Assembly (NCBI GenBank): GCA_964030785.1 | Contig: OZ034966.1 | Coordinates: 769,501-833,500 of the forward strand | Direction: 5' to 3' | DNA: 64,000 nt | Source of the DNA: Siderastrea siderea | Lineage: Eukaryota > Cnidaria > Anthozoa > Scleractinia > Rhizangiidae | In this document: one piece after another, positions 1 to 8,306 of the stretch | Numbering within the stretch: the stretch's first letter is position 1 | Layout of the letters: every line of letters begins with the position of its first letter | Position numbers and translations under genes: made by a program | The notes under the pieces: model-generated | Databases searched by the model: none | Told to the model about the DNA's origin: nothing | The model's input: only the letters and a program-made list of their open reading frames with translations

Positions 1-119
1 TTCAATTATTTGGAGAACTATATATTTTTTCAATTATTTGGAGAACTATATGTTTTTATTTCATGCGGTAACCAACGCATTCTTCCATCGCGTGACTTCT
101 TTCAACTGGAAGTCTTAAA
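1..119 (+). repeat. left terminal inverted repeat of element 1 (partial)
   Basis: This segment pairs in reverse complement with about 17,499-17,660, from the TTCAATTATTTGGA units inward to AGTCTTAAAA. Identity is about 86% by eye. It begins inside a 27-30 bp subrepeat, so more TIR lies left of the window. Confidence 0.9.
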
Positions 120-120
120 A

Positions 121-745
121 ACCACAGGGACTTTCCCGAGGAAATGAGTCATTAAGTTTTTCAATTGTTTTTCTAACGCGTTAGACAGTTCTTTTTGTCT
201 TGAAAACCACAGGGACTTTCCCGAGGAAATGAGTCATTAAGTTTTTCAATTGTTTTTCTAACGCGTTAGACAGTTCTTTTTGTCTTGAAAACCACAGGGA
301 CTTTCCCGAGGAAATGAGTCATTAAGTTTTTCAATTGTTTTTCTAACGCGTTAGACAGTTCTTTTTGTCTTGAAAACCACAGGGACTTTCCCGAGGAAAT
401 GAGTCATTAAGTTTTTCAATTGTTTTTCTAACGCGTTAGACAATTCTTTTTGTCCTGAAAACCACAGGGACTTTCCCGAGGAAATGAGTCATTAAGTTTT
501 TCAATTGTTTTTCTAACGCGTTAGACAGTTCTTTTTGTCTTGAAAACCACAGGGACTTTCCCGAGGAAATGAGTCATTAAGTTTTTCAATTGTCTGTCTA
601 GCGCGTTAGACAGTTCTTTTTGTCTTGAAAACCACAGGGACTTTCCCGAGGAAATGAGTCATTAAGTTTTTCAATTGTTTTTCGAACGCGTTAGACAGTT
701 CTTTTTGTCTTGAAAACCACAGGGACTTTCCCGATGAGTCATCAG
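121..745. repeat. array of 85-bp tandem repeats with kB, AP-1 and MluI-box motifs
   Basis: Units start at 121, 206, 291, 376, 461, 546, 631 and 716 (the last partial); the period is exactly 85 bp. Every unit holds AACCACA (RUNX-type), GGGACTTTCC (a canonical NF-kB site) and TGAGTCA (canonical AP-1). In units 1-7 the AP-1 site is directly preceded by GGAAA. Most units also contain the perfect palindrome CTAACGCGTTAG, whose core ACGCGT is the MCB-type box. The array lies between the TIR and the 3' end of polB. It looks like a viral-type enhancer or an iteron-based replication region. Transcription-factor binding is inferred from motif matches only. Confidence 0.9.
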
Positions 746-825
746 AGTGCCATAGATCCATAAACTAAACTGTGCTTGCGGAACTTGTATGGAGGCCGAC
801 ACAGCTGTGTCGTGACGTCACATCT

Positions 826-3800
826 TCAGATTGCATAATGTCCGTAAGCGAGACTATTGATTCCATCGTTTGCTATATATCGTTTATCGTCGAAACAGCT
901 TAGTGACACTTTATTGAGCTTGTAACTACCCAGTTGATGATTGATACTTCTGATTGTTTTCATCGTATGATGTATTTGTTTGTTATTAATTAATACATTT
1001 TTATAATCTTCATGTTTTATATTGTTCTTTATTATGTTCTTCTTGATTCCCTTGGCTGTTTTTCCTACTTTCTGGTTGTCTTTTATGTAACTGTACATTT
1101 TTGATCGAAGACCTACGAATTCTGTGATTGGTATTCCAGCTGCTTCATCCTTGAATTTACCGATTACCTTCTTGTTTGTCTTATCGAAATATGGAGAGTT
1201 TTCTGGATAGTCGCTGTTATCAAATCGATCTTTATCATCCCAAAAGTCTCGGTACACATCTTCAGCTTCGATCTCATATGTCAGACTGTCTGTGTCAGTG
1301 AAGAGCAGCTTGGCTTTGTCTCCATACTTTTCTTTTATGTAGTTATAATGAAAATCATACATGAGAGTTTTGCTCAGATCAAGAATACACATACCCACAT
1401 ATGCCGGCCTGTTTAGAGTTAGCGTTTCTTTGATCTTATGCACTGCTACCAGATTTTCATTGAATATCTTACTGCTGACATAAGTTGGTTTAGAAGCCAT
1501 CTTCAATAGTTTTTTCTCATCTGTAATAAGTCTAACATCGACACGTTTTCTTATATTCTCCATCGTTTTACCGAACACACTGTTGTTCATTAGCTTGAAG
1601 AAATCTTTTTCGAATGAATTTTTCGCTTGAGTACGTTTTTGTGTATTGAAGTCAATGTATTGTTTGAGCCAAGGTGACTGATTGAATTCTAATACTCTGT
1701 GCACTTTCTTTACTTTCAATCCAAGATCAATATACAACTGCAGATTTCTATAGTGTAGGACATATTTTTCTTTGTCACATAATGTAGGAATCAGTTTATG
1801 CACCTGTCCTGTCGATATGTTGAACTTTTTCTGTATGTTCTTACAATATCCAGACAACATGTCATCAGTTACTTTGACCTTTTCCGGTCCTAGAGGGTAG
1901 TCGTTATGAAGATCATGCAACTTTTTGGGGTATTCTAGATCAACTTCTAGTATTAACCCTTTATTGCTGTCTTCATTATACTGAGCTAAATTTATTTTAT
2001 TAATCTGCTTTTCCGTCAACCATTTGAAACCACCAGTGGGTAGATATTGACTCATAGCCCAACCGTATAAATTATTAGCATCAAGATACATAATGTACTT
2101 TGAGGGCACATTCTCATCGTATTCTCTCATGTACTTGTTATTCGCTTTACCAGATCGATTGGCAATATAAGATATACCACCACGCATGCCTTTTTCAATG
2201 AATTGAAACATGTCTATGTCTGTCATTAGTTCTAGTTTAATATTGGTCATCTTTAACATAGAATCCCATGACAAACCAGGAGATGTGAAGTAGTGACAGG
2301 GGTCAAGTTTGTAATACTGAAGACAGGTCTTACGGAAGTTTTCAAACACGTCAGCTAATAGAAGTATATCAGACTTAAGATATAGATTATGGTATTCACC
2401 CATCGTTTGTAATTTGAATGTAGTCCACACATTTTGAGCATGGCTATAATCCTCGTCTGTTATATGCTCATTATTCAATATGCTGTAAAATTCTTCTTTC
2501 GTTGGTAATTCTGTTTTATTGAATTTCTCAAAACTGTCCATGTAATCATAAGGATAAACACCTTTTCGCGTCATAAGCTCGAATTTTTTGCCCTTGAATT
2601 TTTTGTTTGTATACTTTAAAGCTTCTGCTGGTAAGTTGCTGACTAATTTATCCAAACTTGAGCTCATGAATTGGAAACTGTCAATGAATGTCAGATGGTT
2701 ACCAAGCATGAAAGCCATATATTTTTCCATATTGTTTGGAATTGCATTTATGTCCATTTTAATCTCTTTTCCGTTTTTGGTGTATGCATGTTTCTTAACA
2801 ATAGCTCCAATCTCTTGCATTATAAAATGACTGTCATAACCTCTCAAATTATGGAATATAACAGGAATTTTAATTTCTTCTGGATTTATTCTGAGTTTCA
2901 GATTGCAGTCTTGATGTGCTGAGCCTCTGTATTTGCCAGTAATATGACAATGATCTCTGACCCGAATGTCTTTTTCAGTATATTTTTTATCACAGATGTG
3001 ACATGTTGTTGCTTTTTTGAATTCATTTTCATCCTCATTTGTCATTCTCAATGGTTTATCGAAATGTTTTTTCATGACTTTTTTACAGTATTTTACTTCT
3101 TCTAACATATTTTCCATGAATTTGTACACAGCCTGTTCACCTCTATATAGTTGTATTGGTTTTGTATATTTGTCATCATAACAACAAACCACTTTATAAC
3201 CATATCCACAGTCTGTATGTCTTTGGTAAGCTTCAGTATATGATGACTCATTATTCTGTTGACATCCTTGAATCTTCTCTGTTATGGCCTCAAAATCAGC
3301 ATAAATAACAAATGGCACAGGTTGCTGTTTATGAAAGTTGTTGAATTTCAGTATGTTATTGTCTTTATCAGGCATTTTTATTGCTTGCTGGCCGTTCACT
3401 TGAATACAGTTTTCTTTGTGATTGTTTAATACTCTTTCTGAACTGAAACATTGAAGACAGTACATACAAAAGTGTTTCCTCTCTTTGTGTTTTGTTTGGT
3501 TATACATGAATTTGTTGAAATCCTTTATCAGAACATAATGCTTGTTTTCATTTTCCGTTATCAGAAGTAGTTCCATATGATCTTCATACTTTTCTTTGGA
3601 AACATAGATGGGGTACGGTTGTTTGTCTTCATATCCGAATACGCTTATATTGATACTGTTTTGCTTCTCAATTTTGTTGTAATGTTTGACACTGACTGGA
3701 AATTCAACACCTGAGTAATCTAACTTCTCAATATATGGTTTATCGACTTTTTTAATCCTTTGAGGATATTTTTCTTGCGGATTTATATGTCTGATATGAC

Positions 3801-4620
3801 ACCATCTGAAACATTCATTATCCTCATTTTTCATGTTTATTAAGCCTTTAGCGCTGTTTCGCAGTTCGTAAGGTAGTTGGATATATGAGGATCCTTTCAT
3901 GGGTTTGTATTTGACAATGTTGAGGTAATGGCTATCAACAGATTGGATGGTCCATCCTGAACCTTCTGATATCCACTGGGAGATCAGGTTCAAGATATTT
4001 TGTTTAGACATTTGTAATGCTTCATTGATTTCTATTTGGTTGATTATTGTTTGAGGTGTACTGTTGAAATATGCATTTTTAATCACTGTTTCACCATCAG
4101 ACATTTTGCTAAATGTGACTTTCAATGTTTCAACGTATTTCAAGCCTTTCATTTCATTCAACAAAGTTATTACACGATGTTCTATAGCTTTTCTAGTGTT
4201 TTGCATTTGAGCTAAAGGGTCCTTATTGTTTTTGATATTTATTTCAAATGACTTAGTGTAACCTTTTAAGGCTTTGTCTGTTTGTTCTATTTTGGTTCTT
4301 GGTGCTGGAACCGGTTTATCCATTGGTTTTTTGGTTCTTGGTGCTGGAACAGGTTTGTAATCATCCCTGAATTCTGGAGGTGGAAGAATGATGTTTTCTT
4401 CATATTCTTTAGCCATCTGTTTGACACTTTTGCGAGGCGTTGGTATTGGTCTCCTTGATTTGTATGTTCTTGATGCTGGAACTGGCTTGGTATCGTCAAC
4501 CACTATGATTTTAGGCTTCTTCTTCTCCTGCTTCAGAAGCAATTTGATAAGTTTTGATTTGCTGAGTTTCTTCAAACTGGCTTTATTCATTTCTATATAA
4601 TTATATTCTTTTATTTCCAT
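826..4620 (-). CDS. polB: protein-primed family B DNA polymerase (DNA_pol_B_2), element 1
   Basis: This 1264-aa replicase of the Polinton type copies the linear element from its termini. Visible motifs are an exonuclease I site with DFEA (near residue 440), the NLRGYD exoII motif, and the YLKSD exoIII motif. Polymerase motif A is DANNLYG (near 847), motif B is NNSVFGK (near 1013) and motif C is DTDS (near 1105). A Cys/His cluster near residues 565-600 (CHIC...DHCH...C) resembles the zinc fold of endonuclease VII, and a C2H2-like cluster precedes the exonuclease. The N-terminus carries Pro-Arg motifs: PIPTPR at 58-63 and PVPAPR at 90-95 and 103-108, plus the variant PVPASR at 46-51. These fit the PxxxPR class of SH3 ligands. 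No frame break is seen. The start ATG is preceded by a run of TATATA. Confidence 0.95.
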   Translation of the reverse strand: MEIKEYNYIEMNKASLKKLSKSKLIKLLLKQEKKKPKIIVVDDTKPVPASRTYKSRRPIPTPRKSVKQMAKEYEENIILPPPEFRDDYKPVPAPRTKKPMDKPVPAPRTKIEQTDKALKGYTKSFEINIKNNKDPLAQMQNTRKAIEHRVITLLNEMKGLKYVETLKVTFSKMSDGETVIKNAYFNSTPQTIINQIEINEALQMSKQNILNLISQWISEGSGWTIQSVDSHYLNIVKYKPMKGSSYIQLPYELRNSAKGLINMKNEDNECFRWCHIRHINPQEKYPQRIKKVDKPYIEKLDYSGVEFPVSVKHYNKIEKQNSINISVFGYEDKQPYPIYVSKEKYEDHMELLLITENENKHYVLIKDFNKFMYNQTKHKERKHFCMYCLQCFSSERVLNNHKENCIQVNGQQAIKMPDKDNNILKFNNFHKQQPVPFVIYADFEAITEKIQGCQQNNESSYTEAYQRHTDCGYGYKVVCCYDDKYTKPIQLYRGEQAVYKFMENMLEEVKYCKKVMKKHFDKPLRMTNEDENEFKKATTCHICDKKYTEKDIRVRDHCHITGKYRGSAHQDCNLKLRINPEEIKIPVIFHNLRGYDSHFIMQEIGAIVKKHAYTKNGKEIKMDINAIPNNMEKYMAFMLGNHLTFIDSFQFMSSSLDKLVSNLPAEALKYTNKKFKGKKFELMTRKGVYPYDYMDSFEKFNKTELPTKEEFYSILNNEHITDEDYSHAQNVWTTFKLQTMGEYHNLYLKSDILLLADVFENFRKTCLQYYKLDPCHYFTSPGLSWDSMLKMTNIKLELMTDIDMFQFIEKGMRGGISYIANRSGKANNKYMREYDENVPSKYIMYLDANNLYGWAMSQYLPTGGFKWLTEKQINKINLAQYNEDSNKGLILEVDLEYPKKLHDLHNDYPLGPEKVKVTDDMLSGYCKNIQKKFNISTGQVHKLIPTLCDKEKYVLHYRNLQLYIDLGLKVKKVHRVLEFNQSPWLKQYIDFNTQKRTQAKNSFEKDFFKLMNNSVFGKTMENIRKRVDVRLITDEKKLLKMASKPTYVSSKIFNENLVAVHKIKETLTLNRPAYVGMCILDLSKTLMYDFHYNYIKEKYGDKAKLLFTDTDSLTYEIEAEDVYRDFWDDKDRFDNSDYPENSPYFDKTNKKVIGKFKDEAAGIPITEFVGLRSKMYSYIKDNQKVGKTAKGIKKNIIKNNIKHEDYKNVLINNKQIHHTMKTIRSINHQLGSYKLNKVSLSCFDDKRYIANDGINSLAYGHYAI

Positions 4621-4729
4621 ATATATACTATAGTGTTGATATTCCTTTAAGCCATTTTGATCCGCGTTTAAATATAGTCAAGAATTCAAATGATCCGCGA
4701 TTGGATCCTTTAAACTTTGAAAAATTATG

Positions 4730-4948
4730 TTATTTATTTGCATTGGCGTTTTTCTTGTGCATTTTTGTGTTCAAATGACACCATTTGCCAGCGAGAGTAT
4801 AATTACAACCAGTATTGCAAACGTCACAATACCATTCCTTATTTAGCATGTACTTCGTTTTTTGTTGTTTTATAGCCTCCTTCTTCTCCTCTTCAGTTAA
4901 ATACTTTTTTGGTCTTCCAGGACCTCTCTTTACATTTTGATTTTCCAT
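4730..4948 (-). CDS. small AT-hook plus zinc-finger protein
   Basis: This 72-aa basic protein has an AT-hook-like core (RGPGRPKK, residues 8-15) followed by a C2H2-type finger (CDVC...H...H). It probably binds AT-rich DNA, for example promoters or termini of the element. The ATG is directly preceded by TATATATA, as for the neighbouring early-type genes. It lies between polB and the next leftward gene with about 100 bp on each side. The function is inferred from the motifs only. Confidence 0.75.
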   Translation of the reverse strand: MENQNVKRGPGRPKKYLTEEEKKEAIKQQKTKYMLNKEWYCDVCNTGCNYTLAGKWCHLNTKMHKKNANANK

Positions 4949-5002
4949 ATATATATAATCTATATGTTTATCCTTAAATGACTTTGACTTGTGCGTTTAA
5001 AT

Positions 5003-5521
5003 TCATTCAGTAACTTTGTAATTTCGATTTAATTCTTTTTTAATTAGTCTATAGACTCGCTCACTTTTTTCCAAGCGCTTCGTCAAACTCATATATTTAT
5101 CATTTTCATTTTCCAGTAATGCATAATATCGACGTTTTACATAATCTTCATAAGCATACTCACGATCCAGACGTGCTTGATTATTTTTATGAATTTTATC
5201 TTTGTAATCAGTATCTTCATCATCTGAATCGGAATCAGTATCGTAATGAATATATTCATCTTCGTCTTTGTAAAACAGTTCAAATTCTTCTTTAATCAGT
5301 CTAAAGACTCGCACACTTCTTTCCAAGTACTTCCAAAAAGGTCTGAATTTAGTATTTTCCATCAATATATCATATCGACGTTTTACATGATCTTTATAAG
5401 CATTCTTACGATCCAGACGTGCTTCATTGATTTTATGAATTCTAGTGAGAAGATGTTTGTCTTTTCTCAAACTACATTTCTTACAGACTTCGCAATACCA
5501 CTGTTGTATTTCAGTATCCAT
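5003..5521 (-). CDS. zinc-finger protein with an internally duplicated charged domain
   Basis: The start is chosen at the ATG at 5521, which has a TATATATA run directly upstream; the open frame extends further but without such a signal. The 172-aa product begins with a WYCEVCKK zinc-finger half and then contains two copies of a segment of about 60 residues. Shared marks are HK.N.ARLDR, AY.D.VKRRY and RV.RLIK. The copies are split by an acidic stretch (DTDSDSDDEDTD). The first Cys pair resembles the AT-hook gene next door, suggesting common origin. I do not recognise the family. Confidence 0.7.
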   Translation of the reverse strand: MDTEIQQWYCEVCKKCSLRKDKHLLTRIHKINEARLDRKNAYKDHVKRRYDILMENTKFRPFWKYLERSVRVFRLIKEEFELFYKDEDEYIHYDTDSDSDDEDTDYKDKIHKNNQARLDREYAYEDYVKRRYYALLENENDKYMSLTKRLEKSERVYRLIKKELNRNYKVTE

Positions 5522-5553
5522 ATATATATATAATCTATATATTATTTTTCTCT

Positions 5554-6366
5554 TTATAAGTGTTTGTGTATGAATTTCAAATGATTGCTTAATGTTACTG
5601 TTGACTTGAATTTTCTGGAACAATGTTTGCATTTGATTCTTACACCCTGGAAATAAAGTATGATTTCTTTAATGATTTCATCATAATCGTTGCTGACTAA
5701 TATTTTGTAATTGTTGTTTTCGTACTCTTGTAGCATCATCTCCTGTTCTTCTGAAAGCTTTCCATAACCAGTTGGTGTTTTAAATTCGATTGCAAAACCT
5801 GAGTACTTCAAATGCATATTTCCAATGAATAGATCACAAGCTCCCTTCTGATAACCCATGTTGTATGATTTTATTCTCATGCTACCATTAATTTGGTTTT
5901 CACCTAATGTTGGGATTAGGATTGCTTTAGGATAATTGTTTCTAATAAAGTTGACTACCTTTTTATGTAAATCATATTCTGTGTTGATATTGAATGTCAG
6001 CATTTTGTATGGCCTGTTGTTGAATTCATACTTACCGGTTTTTCTGATTGATGGTAAAACTTCCTTTGTAACCCATCGTTGGAAATCTTTAGCTTTATCT
6101 ATTTTTGATCTCAATATTAGGCTGTACAATCCAGATTCATTTATATAAATCGTGTTTCCGGCGTTCCATGTAAGGGGGGACGAATCGTCCCCCCTGGATT
6201 TGAGCCTCTTAAGTGAACATTTATCTTCTTCATCAACATGTTTGAAAATCGCTTTCTTGGTATCTTCATATCCCAAAATGCTAGCAACTGTTTTACCACG
6301 AAACCAAATATCATCATCCTTTTTGATAATATTCAGTTTTTTTCCTTCATAAGTGAAAATTTCCAT
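5554..6366 (-). CDS. BRO-N domain protein fused to a VRR-NUC-like nuclease and a zinc finger
   Basis: This 270-aa protein has three parts. Residues 1-115 match the BRO-N fold found in baculovirus repeated ORFs and phage antirepressors (WFRGKTVASILGY, AIFKHVDEEDK, ESGLYSLILRSK). Residues 130-235 resemble the VRR-NUC branch of PD-(D/E)xK nucleases, with GACDLFIG and AIEFKTP supplying the Asp and E-x-K of the active site. The last 25 residues form a C2H2 finger (CKHC...H...H). It may bind DNA and regulate the element, or process DNA ends. A 14-bp dyad lies 86 bp upstream and could be its operator. Confidence 0.85.
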   Translation of the reverse strand: MEIFTYEGKKLNIIKKDDDIWFRGKTVASILGYEDTKKAIFKHVDEEDKCSLKRLKSRGDDSSPLTWNAGNTIYINESGLYSLILRSKIDKAKDFQRWVTKEVLPSIRKTGKYEFNNRPYKMLTFNINTEYDLHKKVVNFIRNNYPKAILIPTLGENQINGSMRIKSYNMGYQKGACDLFIGNMHLKYSGFAIEFKTPTGYGKLSEEQEMMLQEYENNNYKILVSNDYDEIIKEIILYFQGVRIKCKHCSRKFKSTVTLSNHLKFIHKHL

Positions 6367-6451
6367 ATGTATGTATTAATGCTATATATTATTTTCTGTT
6401 TAAATAAGATAGCCAGAAACAATTATCTTTTTGGCTACCAAAAGCAAATAA

Positions 6452-6465
6452 ACAGTATATACTGT
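6452..6465. promoter_or_regulatory. operator-like perfect palindrome upstream of the BRO-N gene
   Basis: ACAGTATATACTGT is a perfect 14-bp dyad in the 144-bp gap between the integrase 3' end and the BRO-N start. Its position upstream of a BRO/antirepressor-type gene suggests autoregulation. This is inference. Confidence 0.4.
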
Positions 6466-6510
6466 ATCAATCGATATAATATATATTAGATAATATTTGC
6501 TTAAACCATT

Positions 6511-8139
6511 TTATATATCCTTCAAGTCTTTCATTGGAATCCAACTGTTGAATTCATCACTATACCCCTTCCACTTCACCAAAGCTTGCTTCTTTTTATA
6601 ATCCCTCCGAATGACTTTATCAATTCTGAATACCTTTTGTTCAGCTTTCAGTAATTCAGGTTCATAAAAACTTCCTTTAATGTCTTCATCTCTGAGATCC
6701 TTTAGTTTGTATGTGAATGGATTAGTATGTTGTATTTCATCAATTGTAAAAACTTCCTCAGACCAATTTGGTGTATAGCCCTTATCAAACACATTCCGTT
6801 TATACTTACTTATTCTAACTTTATCACCTATTTTGAATTTCGGTTTAGATGATACTTGCTCCAAATTACCATACAGATTAAAGTAAACAGTCCCTTCATT
6901 CTTCTTTTTACTGGCTTCTATGGGTGTCATTTTGATAGAGCTATGTTTAGTGTTGTTATACTGTTTCACTAATTTGGGTAGCATGTCTAAATACTGTGTA
7001 TTACCTTGAACAGTAAACTGCTTCCACATCTTGGTTTTAATTGTTCTGTTCCATCTTTCACAAACTGACGGCTTTTCCTCATTCTCAGTTGAGTACAAGG
7101 TTATTTTATTCTTATCAAGTAGTTCTTTAACATGTTTGTTGTAATACTCTTTGCCTTTGTCTGTCCATAAATATTCCGGTTTTCTACCCTCTTTGAAGAT
7201 TGTTTTGAATGCTTCAGCAATAGTTTCTCCTTTCTTATCCTTTAAAGGGACAATCCAACCATATTTACTGAAAACATCTAAAACCATGAGAAGATATCTG
7301 TAGCCAGCATTCCATCGACTGAACTTTTGCATCTCAACAATATCAGAGCACCATGTCTCGTCAATATGGTTTACAATAACACGCCGTCGAGTAAAGTTAC
7401 GCTTTATGGGCTTATGAAGCTCATCAGCTAATTTTTCTTGCCAGTTTTCTTCACTCGACGGCCTTTCCCGTTTTGTCTTCCTTTGTTTTACACCAAGACC
7501 TAGTTTCTGCTTCGTGTTAATCATATTTCTAGCCAGCCAATGTCCCCATTGTCTTTCATTGTAAGGCACACTGTCTAGAGCCTTAACCATTTTTCTATCA
7601 GCTTTATTCTTGCATTTTTTGTCATCCTTGCAAACCGAATAATCGACGTCGTGTTGCATTGCTATTGCATCCGTTTTACCGGTCGGTTTATCATAGATTT
7701 CCAATATCTCACCAGTAACTGGATCGTACTCTAACTGCTTATCGAGAGGGTTGTAAGGCCCGGTGTATTTATGACCAGGTAAAGTCCATCCTCCCTTTGG
7801 TTTAGGTAGCCTTCCAATGGCTTTATGGATATCTAAACTACCACCATCCAAATCCTTTCTGTCGGTTTTATACTTTCTATTTGGTCTAATTTTGGTTGAT
7901 AATTGATCAAGAGCTTGACTTCCGACATTTTGAATCATTGGATTCAACTTATCCAGAGCATAATCGATAGCCTTTTTCTGCAGTTTTGGGTTTCTCAAGG
8001 CTTCTGATCCATAATATCTTCCCATTTCAACAGCCTTTTTTCCAAGCCAAGGAATACCGTGGTGAATCAATAAATCAGTACCAGTTGATGCTACTGTATC
8101 TAGTATGCCCGCCCCTTTCGACGGGCCGGCCCGTTTCCC
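6511..8139 (-). CDS. PLA2 - integrase - chromodomain polypeptide, reached by -1 frameshift
   Basis: The frame runs open from the slippery site at 8139 to 6511 and has no ATG near its beginning, so it needs the upstream DUF5679 frame. Part 1 is a phospholipase A2 domain of parvovirus VP1 type: a Ca-binding loop with YTGPYNPLD and the catalytic HDVDY (near 7638-7655). It is preceded by LDGG|S, an adenain-type cleavage motif. Part 2 is a retroviral-type DDE integrase: Asp in HIDETW, Asp in LWTDKGKE, and Glu in VCERWN about 34 residues later. Part 3 is a C-terminal chromodomain (ALVKWKGY..FNSWIP). In element 2 the PLA2 gene stops before any integrase, so this fusion is peculiar to element 1. PLA2 probably acts at entry and the integrase inserts the element. 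Confidence 0.85.
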   Translation of the reverse strand, partial: GKRAGPSKGAGILDTVASTGTDLLIHHGIPWLGKKAVEMGRYYGSEALRNPKLQKKAIDYALDKLNPMIQNVGSQALDQLSTKIRPNRKYKTDRKDLDGGSLDIHKAIGRLPKPKGGWTLPGHKYTGPYNPLDKQLEYDPVTGEILEIYDKPTGKTDAIAMQHDVDYSVCKDDKKCKNKADRKMVKALDSVPYNERQWGHWLARNMINTKQKLGLGVKQRKTKRERPSSEENWQEKLADELHKPIKRNFTRRRVIVNHIDETWCSDIVEMQKFSRWNAGYRYLLMVLDVFSKYGWIVPLKDKKGETIAEAFKTIFKEGRKPEYLWTDKGKEYYNKHVKELLDKNKITLYSTENEEKPSVCERWNRTIKTKMWKQFTVQGNTQYLDMLPKLVKQYNNTKHSSIKMTPIEASKKKNEGTVYFNLYGNLEQVSSKPKFKIGDKVRISKYKRNVFDKGYTPNWSEEVFTIDEIQHTNPFTYKLKDLRDEDIKGSFYEPELLKAEQKVFRIDKVIRRDYKKKQALVKWKGYSDEFNSWIPMKDLKDI

Positions 8140-8285
8140 GCCTGTTTAACGAATTTCGTCTTAGTGATTCCACATTCAGAGCATTTGCATTTAAGCATAA
8201 GCCTCCCATTTTTAGCCTTTTCATATCGTTCACTCCCAGGTACACTTTCTGTGACCTTCTTCTGTTTCACGCAATAAGATTTCAT
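8100..8285 (-). CDS. DUF5679-type zinc-ribbon leader (frame 0 of the PLA2-integrase gene)
   Basis: This 61-aa frame starts MKSYCVKQKK and has two Cys pairs (YCVKQ and KCKCSEC), as in the DUF5679 zinc ribbons common in large DNA viruses. Frame 0 ends soon after the heptamer GGGAAAC. A -1 shift there continues into PLA2 with no stop. The upstream sequence has two TCTA boxes and TATATA abutting the ATG. It is paralogous to the first 50 residues of the gene at 8307-8708. Confidence 0.8.
   Translation of the reverse strand: MKSYCVKQKKVTESVPGSERYEKAKNGRLMLKCKCSECGITKTKFVKQAGNGPARRKGRAY
8107..8139 (-). promoter_or_regulatory. predicted -1 programmed ribosomal frameshift signal, element 1
   Basis: On the minus strand the heptamer G GGA AAC (8139-8133) is in the exact X XXY YYZ phase of frame 0. 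It is followed by a 6-nt spacer and a stem of seven pairs, GCCCGTC (8126-8120) with GGCGGGC (8113-8107), one of them U-G, around a 6-nt loop. The -1 frame after the heptamer opens directly into the PLA2-integrase frame. Confidence 0.75.
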
Positions 8286-8306
8286 ATATAATATGATTAG
8301 ATTAGA

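Noticed and set aside
121..745. CRISPR array
   Set aside because: Direct repeats are 85 bp with no unique spacers, and the setting is a eukaryotic Polinton.
2588..2922. Rightward open frames inside polB
   Set aside because: Shadows of the polB frame on the opposite strand, without domains or promoter-like sequence.
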